Part shown: positions 16,962 through 27,625 of the stretch, one piece after another
How the letters are laid out: each line of letters begins with the position of its first letter
Position numbering within the stretch: position 1 is the first letter of the stretch
NCBI RefSeq assembly: GCF_014192155.1
Contig: NZ_JACHXO010000001.1
Coordinates: forward strand, 1,328,069-1,392,068
Length of the DNA: 64,000 bases
From: Roseateles terrae
GTDB taxonomy: Bacteria > Pseudomonadota > Gammaproteobacteria > Burkholderiales > Burkholderiaceae_C
Direction: 5' to 3'
Program-made: the position numbers and the translations under genes
Notes under the pieces: generated by a model
Seen by the model: the letters and a program-made list of their open reading frames with translations, nothing else
What the model was told of the DNA's origin: nothing
Database searches by the model: none

Positions 16962-19142
16962 ATGGATGCCTCTTTTGCCCCCCCGGCGACCGTCTCGCCG
17001 GGCGGCGCCCCCACTGCCCCGCCGCGTCGCTCGATTTGCGAACTCCCCGATGAACTCATCAGCCAGATCGCGGCTGGCGAGGTCGTGGAGCGCCCGGCGT
17101 CCGTCGTGCGGGAACTGGTGGACAACGCGCTGGACGCCGGCGCCGGCCAGATCCAGCTGAAGCTGCTGGCGGGCGGTGTGCGCAGCCTGGTGGTGGAGGA
17201 CGACGGCTGCGGCATTCCAGATTCCGAGCTGCCGCTGGCCATCAAGCGCCATGCCACCAGCAAGATTCGCAGCCTGGATGAGCTGGAGGCGGTGGCAACC
17301 ATGGGCTTTCGCGGCGAAGCGCTGGCGGCGGTGTCGTCGGTGGCGGAGCTGGCGCTGGTCTCCCGGTTCGACGGCGCGCCGCACGCCTGGCGCCTGGACG
17401 CCCGCAGCGGCGAACTGAGCCCGGCCGCCCGGTCGCGCGGCACCAGCGTGGAAGTGCGAGAACTGTTTTTCAATACACCGGCACGCCGCAAGTTCCTGAA
17501 ATCCGAAGGCACCGAGCTGGGCCACTGCCTGGAAGCGCTGCGCCGCCATGCGCTGGCGCGGCCGGACGTCGGTTTCACCGTCTGGCATGAAGGCAAGCTG
17601 GTGGACCAGTGGCGCGCGTCGTCGCTGGCCCAGCGGGTCGCGGAGGTGCTCAATGAGGACTTCGTCAGCCAGAGCCGCGAGGTGATGGCCGAGGTCGGTC
17701 CGCTGCGCATCCATGGTCGGGTGGGCCTGCCGGAAGCGGCGCGCAGCCGGGCCGACATGCAGTATGTGTATGTCAATGGCCGCTACGTGCGGGACAAACT
17801 GATCGCGCACGCCATCCGCTCGGCCTTCGACGATGTGCTGCATGGACAGCGCCAACCCAGCTATGTGCTGTTCATCGACATCACGCCGGAACTGGTGGAT
17901 GTGAATGTGCACCCGACCAAGATCGAGGTGCGCTTTCGCGATGGCCGGGAAATTCACCAGCAGGTGCGACGCGCGGTGGTGGCGGCGCTGGCGCTGAGCC
18001 GCACCAGCGATGGGGTCACGGATGATCTGGCGCCGATGCGCCCGGGCTCCGTCCCGAAGACCTGGAGCGGCACCCATGCGTGGGAGCGGCCGATGTCGCA
18101 GGAGGCGGCCGCTGGGGGCGTCGATGGCGTCGACGGCGCGATAAATGGCGCCGGAACTCCAGGCCTGGGTGGCACGGGTTCCGGCATTGGTGGCGGTGCC
18201 TATGGCGGTGGCGGCGCTGAGTTGGGTGTCGGCGAATCGGCCGGCGTGTATGCACGGGGCGCTGACGGGCGGTCTGAGGGCGGGGACAGGTCTGGCGTCT
18301 ACCGCACGGCCCCCGGTGCTGCGGGCGGCTGGTCAGACAGTCGCGGCGCAAGTGGCGGTGGCGGTGGTGCAGCCTGGCGCGCGCCCATCCCGACCCGTGC
18401 CCAGACGGCGCTGGCGCTCGAACAGGCGGAAGCCCTCTACGCCCCATCGACCCACGCACTGCCGACGACAACGTCGTCCTTCCGATCCGGTTCCGCGACG
18501 GGTGCGGGAGCCGGTGCGGCCCATCCGGCCACGCCCCTGCCCGCCACCCAGGCCGGCGAGTGGCCGCTGGGTCGGGCCATTGCACAGATCCAGGGCATCT
18601 ACATCCTGGCCGAAAACGCTCAGGGTCTGGTCATCGTGGACATGCACGCCGCCCACGAGCGGGTGGTCTACGAGCGGCTCAAGGCCTCGCTGGGTCAGGC
18701 CCGGATCGAATCCCAGCCGCTGCTGATCCCGGTCACCTTCTCCGCCACACCGCAGGAAATCGCGACCGCCGAAGCCCAGGCCGAGACCCTGCAGCGGCTG
18801 GGCCTGGACATCTCGCCGCTGTCGGCCCGGATGCTGGCGGTGCGCGAGCGCCCCGCCCTGCTGGCCGGTGGCGATGTGGTCGAACTGGCGCGCGGCGTGC
18901 TGGCGGAACTGGCGCAGTTCGATGCCAGCCACGCCATCGAGCGGGCCCAGCACGAAATCCTGGCCACCATGGCCTGCCACGGCGCGGTGCGCGCCAACCG
19001 GCAACTCAATCTCGACGAAATGAATGCCCTGCTGCGCGACATGGAACGCACCGAACGTGCGGACCAGTGCAATCATGGTCGTCCCACCTGGCGCCAGCTC
19101 ACCGTGCGTGACCTGGACGGCCTGTTTCTGCGCGGACGCTGA
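16962..19142 (+). CDS. mutL: DNA mismatch repair protein MutL
   Basis: Dimeric GHKL ATPase linking MutS recognition to downstream repair; 726 residues. The ATPase domain (~25-360) shows NALDAGA, DDGCGI, RHATSKI, GFRGEAL and FNTPARRKF, ending in VNVHPTKIEVRF. A long linker (~375-530) is extremely Gly/Ala-rich. The C-terminal dimerisation domain (~535-720) includes VDMHAAHERVVYE and CHGAVRAN. It lacks the DQHAxxE-x4-E endonuclease motif, with AAHERVVYE in its place, so it may be non-nicking; this is an inference. The ATG at 16962 is chosen because homology begins soon after and TACAAT lies just upstream. Confidence 0.95.
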   Translation: MDASFAPPATVSPGGAPTAPPRRSICELPDELISQIAAGEVVERPASVVRELVDNALDAGAGQIQLKLLAGGVRSLVVEDDGCGIPDSELPLAIKRHATSKIRSLDELEAVATMGFRGEALAAVSSVAELALVSRFDGAPHAWRLDARSGELSPAARSRGTSVEVRELFFNTPARRKFLKSEGTELGHCLEALRRHALARPDVGFTVWHEGKLVDQWRASSLAQRVAEVLNEDFVSQSREVMAEVGPLRIHGRVGLPEAARSRADMQYVYVNGRYVRDKLIAHAIRSAFDDVLHGQRQPSYVLFIDITPELVDVNVHPTKIEVRFRDGREIHQQVRRAVVAALALSRTSDGVTDDLAPMRPGSVPKTWSGTHAWERPMSQEAAAGGVDGVDGAINGAGTPGLGGTGSGIGGGAYGGGGAELGVGESAGVYARGADGRSEGGDRSGVYRTAPGAAGGWSDSRGASGGGGGAAWRAPIPTRAQTALALEQAEALYAPSTHALPTTTSSFRSGSATGAGAGAAHPATPLPATQAGEWPLGRAIAQIQGIYILAENAQGLVIVDMHAAHERVVYERLKASLGQARIESQPLLIPVTFSATPQEIATAEAQAETLQRLGLDISPLSARMLAVRERPALLAGGDVVELARGVLAELAQFDASHAIERAQHEILATMACHGAVRANRQLNLDEMNALLRDMERTERADQCNHGRPTWRQLTVRDLDGLFLRGR

Positions 19143-19200
19143 CGAGCGCGTCCCGCGCCCGCACGCTGCCCCTTTCCACTCCCTCTGACGTAGTACCGAC

Positions 19201-21363
19201 ATGGCCACGATCAAACTCAACAAGAACAAACCGGCCAGCGACCAGCCGTCCAGCACCGGCGGTCCGCGCCGCACGCCCGTGCGCGGCACCGGCGTCGGCA
19301 AACCCCGTCCGACCCTGGCCCAGGCCCAGGCGGAACGGGCCGAACGTCAGGCGGCGTATGAGCAGCGGCGATCGGAAGAATCGCAGGACCCGCGTCGGTC
19401 CGGCGGGCGCCCGGAGGGGCGTTCCGAAGGACGTCCGGAGGGGCGCTCCGGCGGTCGGCCGGAAGGTCGTGGTCCGGGTCGCAGTGGCGATGCGCGCGGC
19501 GGACGTCCGGACGACCGGTATGGCCGCGCGCCGCAAGGCCAGGGTGGCCCCCGTGGTGGATCCGGCAGTGGATCCGGAGGCGGATTCGGCGGTGGCTCGG
19601 GCGGCGGTTCTGCCGGCCGTTCCGGCGGTGGGTTCGGCGGTGGCCAGGGCCAATCGCGCGGGGGTGACCGAGGTGGCGACCGCAGCAGTTTCCGCGGACC
19701 CGCAGAAGGTCGTGGACCCGGCTTTGGAGGCCCGCGCGATGGCGGTCCGCGTGAAGGCGGCCCGCGTCGCGAAGGTGGTTTTGGCGACCGCCGCGAAGGC
19801 GGTTTTGGTGAGCGTCGCGAGGCCCCTGTCCGTCGCGAGATGGGCGGCCTGCACAACGAGCGCGAAGACCGCGGCAGCCGCTATTCGCAGGAGAGCCGTC
19901 CGCAGCGTGAAGACCGGTACGCCCGGGAAGATCGCGGCGATACGCGTGGCAGCGGAGCTTATGGGGATCGTGGTCCCAACCGGGGCGGGGATCGCGGTGG
20001 GGATCGCGGAGGCCAGTGGGGCGGCTATGGCGGCGGATTCCACGGCAATGACCGGGGCGCTGACCGTGGTGGGTTCCGTGGCGGTCCTCGTAGTGATGAT
20101 CGCGGTGGCTTCGGCGGCAACCGAGGCGGTTTTGGCGGCAACGACCGTGGTGGTTCCGGCGGCGGAGACCGAGGCGGTTACGGTGCCGATCGAGGGGGCG
20201 ACCGCGGCGGCTTCGGTGGCCCGCGCGCCGGCTACGGCAACGACCGTGGCAGCTTCGGTGGTGGCGATCGCGGCCCGTCGCGCGGCAATGACCGGGGTCC
20301 ATCGGGCCCAGATCGCGGCCCGCGCGGCGGCTACGGCAACGACCGCGGCTTCCAGGGCGGCGGCGATCGAGAGTCCCGCTACGGCGGTGCACCCGGCGGC
20401 GTCCGCAGCGATGACCGCTCGGGCGGCCGCTCCGTCGATGGCCGCTTCGATGAGCGCGGCGACCGCCCGCAGAGCGACGCCACACAACGCTACCCCGCCG
20501 ACCGTCCCCGCACCGACCGTCCCCTCTCCCGCCGCTTCTTCGAAGAAGACGGCGAGACCCCGCGCTCCCGCCAGCCGGCGCCGCAGCGCCAGGCCGACCC
20601 CTCCGAGGGCGAGCGCCTGTCCAAGCGCATGAGCGAACTGGGGCTGGCCTCACGCCGGGAAGCCGATGAGTGGATCGATGCCGGCTGGGTGACGGTCGAC
20701 GGCAAACTCGCCGAGCTGGGCCAGCGCGTCGGCCCCGACGCCAAGATCGAGATCGACCCTGCCGCCCGCGAACAGCAGGCGCAGCGGGTCACCATCCTGC
20801 TGCACAAGCCGATCGGCTACGTCTCCGGCCAGGCCGAAGATGGTTATGAGCCGGCCGCGGTGCTGGTCAAGGCCGACACCCACTGGTCGGAAGATCCGGC
20901 GAGCATCACCTGGGCCCCGGGCCACGGCCGCCACCTCGCGCCAGCCGGCCGCCTGGACATCGACTCCACCGGCCTGCTGGTGCTGACCCAGGATGGCCGC
21001 ATCGCCCGCCACCTGATCGGCGAGGAGTCGAATGTGGAGAAGGAATACCTGGTCCGCGTCGCCATGGAGCACGGCCCGGAGAACATTCCCGCCCAGCACC
21101 AGCTGGACCCGTCGGCCCTGGGTCTGCTCAACCACGGCCTGGAACTGGATGGCGTGGAGCTCAAGCCGGCCAAGGTCAGCTGGGCCAATGAAGACCAGCT
21201 GCGCTTTGTGCTGCGGGAAGGTCGCAAGCGCCAGATCCGCCGGATGTGCGAGCTGGTCGGCCTGAAGGTGCTGGGCCTCAAGCGCGTGCGCATCGGCCGC
21301 ATCCCCCTGGGCCAGCTGCCGGCCGGCCAGTGGCGTTACCTGGCCCCGTGGGAGCGCTTTTGA
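19201..21363 (+). CDS. RluB/RluF-type 23S rRNA pseudouridine synthase with giant RGG domain
   Basis: Modifies 23S rRNA uridine to pseudouridine. The first ~465 of 720 residues are low-complexity Gly/Arg/Asp/Ser sequence with dozens of RGG and DRGG units, predicted disordered and RNA-binding. An S4 domain follows (~471-535, [19 protein letters not shown]). The catalytic domain has [12 protein letters not shown] with Asp586 and the RQIRRMCE signature. VEKEYLV and GxIPLGQLPxGQWR place it in the RsuA/RluB/E/F group; RluB versus RluF cannot be settled by eye. miaA overlaps its stop by 4 bp, starting a translationally coupled cluster. Confidence 0.92.
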   Translation: MATIKLNKNKPASDQPSSTGGPRRTPVRGTGVGKPRPTLAQAQAERAERQAAYEQRRSEESQDPRRSGGRPEGRSEGRPEGRSGGRPEGRGPGRSGDARGGRPDDRYGRAPQGQGGPRGGSGSGSGGGFGGGSGGGSAGRSGGGFGGGQGQSRGGDRGGDRSSFRGPAEGRGPGFGGPRDGGPREGGPRREGGFGDRREGGFGERREAPVRREMGGLHNEREDRGSRYSQESRPQREDRYAREDRGDTRGSGAYGDRGPNRGGDRGGDRGGQWGGYGGGFHGNDRGADRGGFRGGPRSDDRGGFGGNRGGFGGNDRGGSGGGDRGGYGADRGGDRGGFGGPRAGYGNDRGSFGGGDRGPSRGNDRGPSGPDRGPRGGYGNDRGFQGGGDRESRYGGAPGGVRSDDRSGGRSVDGRFDERGDRPQSDATQRYPADRPRTDRPLSRRFFEEDGETPRSRQPAPQRQADPSEGERLSKRMSELGLASRREADEWIDAGWVTVDGKLAELGQRVGPDAKIEIDPAAREQQAQRVTILLHKPIGYVSGQAEDGYEPAAVLVKADTHWSEDPASITWAPGHGRHLAPAGRLDIDSTGLLVLTQDGRIARHLIGEESNVEKEYLVRVAMEHGPENIPAQHQLDPSALGLLNHGLELDGVELKPAKVSWANEDQLRFVLREGRKRQIRRMCELVGLKVLGLKRVRIGRIPLGQLPAGQWRYLAPWERF

Positions 21364-22307
21364 GCGTGCGGCCCCTGTGCCTGGCGGGTCCGACGGGCTG
21401 CGGCAAGACGGCCGCCGCTCTGGCGCTCGCGCGTCGTGAGAAGGTCGAGATCATCAGCGTGGACTCGGCCCTGGTCTACCGGGGCATGGACATCGGCACC
21501 GCCAAACCCAGCGCCGCAGAACTGGCCGAGGTGCCGCACCACCTGATCGACCTCCTCGAGCCGACGCAGGCCTACTCCGCCGCGCAGTTCGTGCGGGACA
21601 CCCTGGCCCTGGTGCCGCAGATCCAGGCCCGCGGCGCCCGTCCGCTGCTGGTGGGCGGCACGATGCTGTATTTCAAGGCGCTGTTTGACGGCCTGTCGGA
21701 GCTTCCGCAGGCCGACGCCGCCCTGCGCGCCGACCTGGATGCCCGCGCCGACCGTGAGGGCTGGCCGGCCCTGCATGCGTGGCTCGCCACCCTGGACCCA
21801 GCCACCGCCGCGCGGCTCGCGCCGATGGACAGCCAGCGCATCCAGCGGGCGCTCGAAGTCTGCCTGCTGACGGGTGAGCCGATGTCCGCGCTCTACCAGC
21901 GTCAGCGCAGCGCGGGGGTGGACTGGCCGCTGATCTCGCTGGAGCCGGGCGACCAGGCCCGCGCCTGGCTGCATCAGCGGCTGGGCGAGCGCTTTGCCCA
22001 GATGATCCGCGACGGGCTGGTGGATGAAGTCCGGAGCCTTCGCGCCCGCGGCGACCTGACCCCAGACCTGCCCTCCATGCGCTGCGTCGGCTACCGGCAG
22101 GCCTGGGAACTGCTGGATGAGGCCCAGGCGCTGGGCCGGCCAGAGCCAGATCTTGCCGCCTTGCAGGAGCGCGGCACCGCCGCCACCCGCCAACTGGCCA
22201 AACGCCAGATCACCTGGCTGCGCAGCATGCCGGCCCGCCGGGTCGTGCAGGCGGAGCAGCCGGACGCCCTGACTGCTGTGATGACCCTGATCGAGGATTT
22301 GCGCTGA
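21360..22307 (+). CDS. miaA: tRNA dimethylallyltransferase
   Basis: Adds the isopentenyl group to A37 of tRNAs reading UNN codons; 315 residues. P-loop GPTGCGKT lies right at the N-terminus. [17 protein letters not shown] and [19 protein letters not shown] are family blocks, and [11 protein letters not shown] occurs in the C-terminal part. The start is the TTG at 21360 overlapping the previous stop (TTGA), with GGGAG 5 nt upstream; GTG at 21366 is an alternative. Its stop overlaps the ATG of the ABC ATPase gene (TGATG). tRNA and rRNA modification genes thus head this operon. Confidence 0.94.
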   Translation: MSVRPLCLAGPTGCGKTAAALALARREKVEIISVDSALVYRGMDIGTAKPSAAELAEVPHHLIDLLEPTQAYSAAQFVRDTLALVPQIQARGARPLLVGGTMLYFKALFDGLSELPQADAALRADLDARADREGWPALHAWLATLDPATAARLAPMDSQRIQRALEVCLLTGEPMSALYQRQRSAGVDWPLISLEPGDQARAWLHQRLGERFAQMIRDGLVDEVRSLRARGDLTPDLPSMRCVGYRQAWELLDEAQALGRPEPDLAALQERGTAATRQLAKRQITWLRSMPARRVVQAEQPDALTAVMTLIEDLR

Positions 22308-22972
22308 TGCCCGATGTGCCCCCGCTGCTGATCGCTTCCGGTCTGACCAAACGCTTCGGCGGTCAGACGCTGTTTGAACAGCTGGACCTGCAGTTGCAAC
22401 GCGGCGAGCTGCTGGCGCTGCTGGGGGAATCGGGCAGTGGCAAGTCCACGCTGCTCAACGGCCTGGCGGCGCTGGAGCCGCTGGACGAAGGGCGGGTGCT
22501 GCTGGACGGGCAGGACCTGCTGCGCCTGGACGAAGCCGGTCAGGCGGCTCTGCGCCGGGAGCGGCTCGGTTTTGTATTCCAGGCGTTCCATGTGCTGCCG
22601 CATCTGACGGTGCGGGACAACATCGGGCTGCCGCTGCTGCTGCAGGGTCGGCCGGATGCGGCCCGCGTCGATGAGATGCTGGCCGCCGTCGGGCTCTCCG
22701 ACAAAGCCCGTCAGCTGCCGCGTGAGCTGTCCGGCGGCCAGCTGCAGCGGGTGGCGATTGCCCGGGCGCTGGTGCACCGGCCCTCGCTGGTGCTGGCAGA
22801 TGAACCGACCGGCAATCTGGATCCGCGCCATGCGGACCAGGTGATGCAGCTGCTGCGCCAGCAACTGCAGCAGCAAGGCGCGGCCTGCCTGCTGGTGACC
22901 CACTCCGCCCATGCCGCCGCCCTGGCCGACCGCCGGCTGCGGTTGGAGGGTGGCCAACTGGTGGACGCCTGA
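22307..22972 (+). CDS. LolD/MacB-type ABC transporter ATPase
   Basis: Cytoplasmic ATPase of 221 residues driving the adjacent permease. Walker [11 protein letters not shown]-loop VFQAF, signature [15 protein letters not shown] and Walker [12 protein letters not shown] are all intact. The spacing is typical of the LolD/MacB/FtsE class, which energises mechanotransmission rather than channel transport. It overlaps miaA by 1 bp and is 1 bp from the permease gene. With the permease and the AttH-like protein it forms a three-gene envelope unit. Confidence 0.93.
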   Translation: MPDVPPLLIASGLTKRFGGQTLFEQLDLQLQRGELLALLGESGSGKSTLLNGLAALEPLDEGRVLLDGQDLLRLDEAGQAALRRERLGFVFQAFHVLPHLTVRDNIGLPLLLQGRPDAARVDEMLAAVGLSDKARQLPRELSGGQLQRVAIARALVHRPSLVLADEPTGNLDPRHADQVMQLLRQQLQQQGAACLLVTHSAHAAALADRRLRLEGGQLVDA

Positions 22973-22973
22973 C

Positions 22974-25640
22974 ATGCGGTCGCTTCGGCAGGCCTGGGCC
23001 TGGTGGTGGCAACTCTCGTGGCCGGCCCTGCGTCTGCAGTGGGGACGGCAACTGGCCGCGCTGCTGACGATCGCACTCGGGCTGGCGCTGGCCGGTGCGG
23101 TGCATTGGATCAACGGATCGGCGCTGGCGCAGTTTGAGCAGGCCGCTCGGCAGAGCAGCGCGCAGGCCGATCTGGAACTGCAGGCCATGCCGGGCGCGCC
23201 CGGCTTGACCGATGCGGTGTATGGCGAGCTGGCGCAGCGGCCGGACATCGCTGCGCTTGCGCCGCGACTTCAAGGCAGCGTGCAGGTGCGGGCGGCCGAC
23301 GGTCGCTGGGTGCGACTGCGGCTGCTGGGCCTGGACCTGCTGCAGATGGGCGCCTTTCATACGCAGTGGCTGCCGCGCGGCGACAGCCAGCGGCTGACGG
23401 ACGCATTGGGTGGCCCGGCGGTGCTGGTCAGTGACGCCGCCCTGCGGCAGTTGCATGGGTCGGGGGCGCAGGGGCCCGCATCGACGGCGGCAATCTCATC
23501 GGCTGCCACGACGAGCGGAACAGCATCGACAGCACTCACAGCCGCCTCCGGCGCCCCAGCTGCCGCAGCGGAGACCGGCGCGCCAGCGCTCGCCGCGCTG
23601 CAGATGGACCTTCCGGGCGGACAGGTTCCGGTGACCGTGGCCGGCACCGTGCCCGACGCCAATCAATCGGTCCTGATCATGGACATCGCGTGGGCGCAGG
23701 CCCTGCTGCAACGCCCCGGTGAACTGGACGCCATCCTGCTGCGCATGGTGCCGGGCCAGGCCGTCCCCACGGCCTGGCCCGAAGGCATCCGCGCGGTGGC
23801 GCCGCAGGATCAGGCTCGGCAGCAGGCCGACGACGCCCGCAGACTCACCCAGGCTTACCGCCTCAATCTCGGTGTGCTGTCGCTGATGGCCCTGTTCGTC
23901 GGCGCATTCATGGTGTTTGCAGTGCACAGCCTGTCGGTGGCGCAACGGCTGCCGCAGCTGGCGCTGCTTGGCGTGCTGGGCATGAGTGCCCGCCAACGGC
24001 TCGGCCTGCTGCTTGGCGAAGCGCTGCTGCTGGGGCTGGCCGGGGCGGTGCTGGGCCTGCTGCTGGCGCTGGGGCTGGCGGAACTGGGATTGCGGCAGCT
24101 TGGCGGCGACCTGGGCAGCGGCATGATGGGCCTGTCCGGCGCGCGACCGGTGCTGCAGACGTCGACCGCTTCCATCCTTGGCCTGCTGCTGCTGGGCCCG
24201 GTGGTGAGCCTGGGCGCGGCCGCCCTGCCCCTGGCCCGGCTGCGCCGGCTGCCCGCCGCGCAGGTGCTCAAGGGTCTGGGCAGCGGCGCACCGGATCAAC
24301 GCTGGTGGTTGCTGGGTCCCGCGCTGCTGCTGGCCTCGCTGCCGCTGGCGGCCCTGCCCCCGGTGGAGGACCTCCCGCTGGGCGCCTATGGCGCGATGGT
24401 GACCCTGCTGCTGGGCGCGCTGGGCAGCGTGCCGTGGTTGCTGCGGGTGATCACCGGCCTGATGCGCCGTCGCGCCGCGCACTCGGCCTTGCCGCTGCTG
24501 GCGGTGGAACGCGCCCGTGATCAAGCGGGGGAAGCCGGCCGGCTGATTGCAGGCGTTTTGGTGGCGCTCGCGCTGGCGGTGGCGATGCTGGTGATGATCG
24601 CCAGCTTCCGGCTCTCGCTCGACCAATGGCTGATGCAGATGCTGCCGGCCGACCTCTATTTGCGCCAGACCGCCCGCGACACCTCGGAGCAGGCCCGCCC
24701 CCTGGATCCGGCGATGGCCGAGAAGGCGGCGGCACTGGCGGGCGTGACGCGGGTCGAAGCGCAGCGCACTCGTGAGATCGGACTGCGCCTGGCCGATGGA
24801 CGGCAGGACCGCGCCACGCTGCTGGCCCGGCCGCTGGACCACAGCCTGCCGCTGCAGGGCGACACCGTCGCCGCCCCTGCCGATGCATTGGGGGTCTACA
24901 TCAACGAAGCGATGCGCGATGCGCTCGGCCTGCAACCGGGCGCGCGCTTCCTGCTGCGGGTCAGCGGCCGCGACCTGCCGGCTGCGGTGAAGGGCATCTG
25001 GCGGGACTACAGCCGTCAGTCATCGGCCGTGCTGGTGGAACGGGCGGACTGGCAACGGGTCAGCGGAGACGCAACCCTGACGGAACTCGCGCTGTGGTTG
25101 TCGCCGCAGGCCGACCTTCAGGCGGTGCAGGCGAGTCTGCGGCAGCTGGCGTCTTCCCCGGAATCGGTGGAAATGGCGTCCGCCGGTGAATTGCGGCGGT
25201 TCTCGCTGGCGATGTTTGACCGCAGCTTCGCCATCACCTACTGGTTGCAGGCGGTCGGGCTCGGGCTGGGGCTGTTTGGCGTGGCGGCGAGCCTGTCCGC
25301 GCAGTTGCTGGCCCGCCGACGTGAATTCGGATTGCTGATGCACCTGGGCCTGACCCGCGCGATGTTGCGCCGGCTGGTGCTGGGGGAGACGCTGATCCAG
25401 GGACTCGCCGGCGCCTTGATGGGACTGCTGGTGGGCCTGGCGATCAGCGCGGTGCTGGTGTTCAAGCTCAATCCGCAAAGCTTCCACTGGAGCATGGACT
25501 GGCAGGTCCCCTGGGACCGGGTCGCCGAACTGCTGCTGGCCAGCCTGGTGGCCACCGGCATCACTGCGGCGGTGGCCGCAGCGAGGGCCCTCGGTTCGCG
25601 TCAAGGTGAAGCGCTGCGCGCGGTGCGGGAGGATTGGTGA
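22974..25640 (+). CDS. FtsX-like ABC transporter permease
   Basis: Inner-membrane permease of 888 residues with two FtsX-type repeats. There is an N-terminal helix (~20-45) and a large periplasmic region. Two groups of helices appear at ~295-430 and ~450-560, a second periplasmic domain at ~560-730, and a final three-helix FtsX block at ~740-880. The architecture matches the large LolC/MacB-like permeases paired with an AttH-type protein. The ATG at 22974 follows the ATPase stop by 1 bp; the frame runs further upstream but inside the ATPase gene. The stop overlaps the next gene (TGATG). A Thr/Ala/Ser-rich insert (~165-205) looks disordered. Confidence 0.9.
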   Translation: MRSLRQAWAWWWQLSWPALRLQWGRQLAALLTIALGLALAGAVHWINGSALAQFEQAARQSSAQADLELQAMPGAPGLTDAVYGELAQRPDIAALAPRLQGSVQVRAADGRWVRLRLLGLDLLQMGAFHTQWLPRGDSQRLTDALGGPAVLVSDAALRQLHGSGAQGPASTAAISSAATTSGTASTALTAASGAPAAAAETGAPALAALQMDLPGGQVPVTVAGTVPDANQSVLIMDIAWAQALLQRPGELDAILLRMVPGQAVPTAWPEGIRAVAPQDQARQQADDARRLTQAYRLNLGVLSLMALFVGAFMVFAVHSLSVAQRLPQLALLGVLGMSARQRLGLLLGEALLLGLAGAVLGLLLALGLAELGLRQLGGDLGSGMMGLSGARPVLQTSTASILGLLLLGPVVSLGAAALPLARLRRLPAAQVLKGLGSGAPDQRWWLLGPALLLASLPLAALPPVEDLPLGAYGAMVTLLLGALGSVPWLLRVITGLMRRRAAHSALPLLAVERARDQAGEAGRLIAGVLVALALAVAMLVMIASFRLSLDQWLMQMLPADLYLRQTARDTSEQARPLDPAMAEKAAALAGVTRVEAQRTREIGLRLADGRQDRATLLARPLDHSLPLQGDTVAAPADALGVYINEAMRDALGLQPGARFLLRVSGRDLPAAVKGIWRDYSRQSSAVLVERADWQRVSGDATLTELALWLSPQADLQAVQASLRQLASSPESVEMASAGELRRFSLAMFDRSFAITYWLQAVGLGLGLFGVAASLSAQLLARRREFGLLMHLGLTRAMLRRLVLGETLIQGLAGALMGLLVGLAISAVLVFKLNPQSFHWSMDWQVPWDRVAELLLASLVATGITAAVAAARALGSRQGEALRAVREDW

Positions 25641-26857
25641 TGATCGGACGACGTCCGCTGCTGTTGGGGCTGGGTGCGCGTGGGCTGGCGCTGGGCGTGG
25701 TCGGGTCGACGCTGGCCGATCGGGTGAGCGCGGCCGCCGCCCCCGCACCGGCCGCCGCCGCGTCCGGTCCGGGGGACGTCCCCGTCCTGTCGCGGGCACC
25801 GCTGAAATTCCCACGCGACCACGGCTCGCATCCGGAGACGCGGGTGGAGTGGTGGTATGTCACCGGGGTGTTGCGGCCATCGACCGGAACGCCGGCCCTG
25901 CCCTCACGCACGTCCTTGACCGAGGCCCCCGCCTATGGCTTCCAGCTGACCTTCTTCCGGGTGCGCCGCGAGCTGGAGCGTCCGCTGGACAGCCGCTTCG
26001 CACCGAGCCAGATCATGCTGGCGCATGTGGCGGTGACGGATCTGGTGCGCCATCGCATCCACCACGACCAACATCTGCTGCGTCAGGGATTCGCCAACGC
26101 CGCCGCTGACGAGACCGACACCCGCGTCCGCCTGGGCGACTGGACGCTGAACCGGCGCGCCGGGCCGCAAGGCCTGAGCCGGTACCAACTGGCCTTCCGC
26201 AGCCAGCCGGCGAACGTGGCCCTGTCGCTGACCCTCGACGCCCCGCTGCCGCCGCTGTTGCAGGGCCGGGAAGGCTGGTCACAGAAGGGGCCGCAGCCGC
26301 AGCAGGCCAGCCGCTACGTCAGCGAGCCACAGCTGTCGGGCCAAGGCCAACTGGCGGTGGATGGTCAGCCGCCGCAGAACGTCCAGGCCCAATGCTGGCT
26401 GGATCATGAGTGGAGCCACGCCTATCTGGGCAGCGGCACCGACGACAACGACAGCCGGGCCGTCGGCTGGGACTGGCTGGGCCTGAACATGCTGGACGGC
26501 TCGGCGATGATGCTGTTCCAGATGCGGCGCCGCAACGGCAGCACGCTCTGGACCGGCGGCACCTGGCGGGACGCCACGGGCGGTCAGCAGGACCTGGAAG
26601 GCCGTCTGCAGTTCGAGCCGCTGGCCTTCTGGAGCAGCCCGACCAGCCTGAGCCGATATCCGGTGCGATGGCGGGTCCGCACGCCCAAGGGCGCCTGGAC
26701 CATTGAAGCGATGTTCGATGCGCAGGAAGTGGATGCCCGTCGCACCACCGGCTTTCTCTACTGGGAGGGCGTGGTGCGGGTGCTGGACGAAGCCGGCGCG
26801 CTGCGCGGCTGGGGTTATTTGGAGATGACCGGTTATGCCGGCCGGGTGCCGCTGTAG
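25640..26857 (+). CDS. AttH/CrtC-like lipocalin-domain protein
   Basis: Exported protein of 405 residues. The N-terminus has an RR-containing signal ([12 protein letters not shown]..., processed near VSAAA). Residues ~55-405 match the AttH/carotenoid 1,2-hydratase-like double lipocalin fold: HPETRVEWWYVTG, GFQLTFFR, CWLDHEWSH and GWDWLGLNM are typical motifs. Genes of this type regularly sit with FtsX-like permease and ATPase genes, as here, with ATG overlapping the permease stop. The likely role is handling a lipid or hydrophobic molecule at the envelope; carotenoid hydration is unlikely because no carotenoid genes are near. The 3' end overlaps the convergent gene by 25 bp. Confidence 0.88.
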   Translation: MIGRRPLLLGLGARGLALGVVGSTLADRVSAAAAPAPAAAASGPGDVPVLSRAPLKFPRDHGSHPETRVEWWYVTGVLRPSTGTPALPSRTSLTEAPAYGFQLTFFRVRRELERPLDSRFAPSQIMLAHVAVTDLVRHRIHHDQHLLRQGFANAAADETDTRVRLGDWTLNRRAGPQGLSRYQLAFRSQPANVALSLTLDAPLPPLLQGREGWSQKGPQPQQASRYVSEPQLSGQGQLAVDGQPPQNVQAQCWLDHEWSHAYLGSGTDDNDSRAVGWDWLGLNMLDGSAMMLFQMRRRNGSTLWTGGTWRDATGGQQDLEGRLQFEPLAFWSSPTSLSRYPVRWRVRTPKGAWTIEAMFDAQEVDARRTTGFLYWEGVVRVLDEAGALRGWGYLEMTGYAGRVPL

Positions 26858-27468
26858 CGGTTGCGGCCGGACGGCGTGACGGCGTACGCCCGTACACAAT
26901 TGCATCCGGCCCCCCGCGCCATGGCCAGCGCCTGCCGCGCCTGCTGCAGCAACTGGTCGGCGCCTTGCTGCGGTTCCCGTTGCCAGTCCTGCCAGTGGGC
27001 CAGCCCCAGACTGGCACTCAGCGGCAGGGCTTGCCCGGACCAGCGGTAGTCGAGCATGGACACCCGGTGTCGCAGGCGGTCCGCTGCATCGAGGGCGCCC
27101 AGCGGGTCGGTGCACGGCAGATACGCCGCCCAGACGCCGCGCGGCAGCCTCATCAGCCAGTCCCCACCGCGCAACTGTTGCTGCACCAGTTGGCCGAGCC
27201 GCTCATCCAGCGCGGTGACGCAGTCGCTGCCGAATTGATGCTGCAGACGCAGCCAGGGGTCAAGTTCCAGCAACACCAGCGCGCCGTCGTGGCCGTGGCG
27301 CTGGGCGCGAGCGGCTTCGCGCCGGAGCGCCGCCATCAGCTGCGCTTCCTCGGGCTGCGCGCTGGCCGACGCCTCCTGCCGGACGTCGCTGCCACGTGCC
27401 TGCCAGTGACGGCGCAGCCGGCTCCACCAGGCCTTGGGGCCTTTGCCTTTGATCAACGCTTGAGACAT
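26833..27468 (-). CDS. Degenerate GGDEF-domain protein
   Basis: Protein of 211 residues related to diguanylate cyclases. The region ~40-195 follows the GGDEF fold (LLELDPWLRLQHQFG, the helix after it, SASLGLAHW near the end). At the active-site turn, where RxGGDEFA is expected, the sequence reads RLPRGVWA, so the catalytic glycines and acidic residues are gone. It cannot be an active cyclase; a c-di-GMP-independent or regulatory role is possible. No membrane or sensor domain is present. Its last 25 bp overlap the convergent AttH-like gene. Confidence 0.72.
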   Translation of the reverse strand: MSQALIKGKGPKAWWSRLRRHWQARGSDVRQEASASAQPEEAQLMAALRREAARAQRHGHDGALVLLELDPWLRLQHQFGSDCVTALDERLGQLVQQQLRGGDWLMRLPRGVWAAYLPCTDPLGALDAADRLRHRVSMLDYRWSGQALPLSASLGLAHWQDWQREPQQGADQLLQQARQALAMARGAGCNCVRAYAVTPSGRNRYSGTRPA

Positions 27469-27625
27469 GCCGTTGCCCGCCTTGCCGTTGGAATCTCAAT
27501 TGCAGCACAGGAGCAAGCCACGCGCCGCCCCCTTTCCGAGGGAGCATAGGCCTGTTCCCGCCGAAGGTGAACACCCCGGATGTCACCAGCTGTCAGACCG
27601 GTGCAGCCCGGCGTAGAGTCGGGGC

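Noticed and set aside
19099-20487. Ala/Thr/Val-rich minus-strand open frames opposite the RGG region
   Set aside because: Produced by reverse reading of Gly/Arg codons; no domain or start signal.
23496-24935. 479-codon minus-strand Gln/His-rich frame
   Set aside because: Antisense of the FtsX-like permease.
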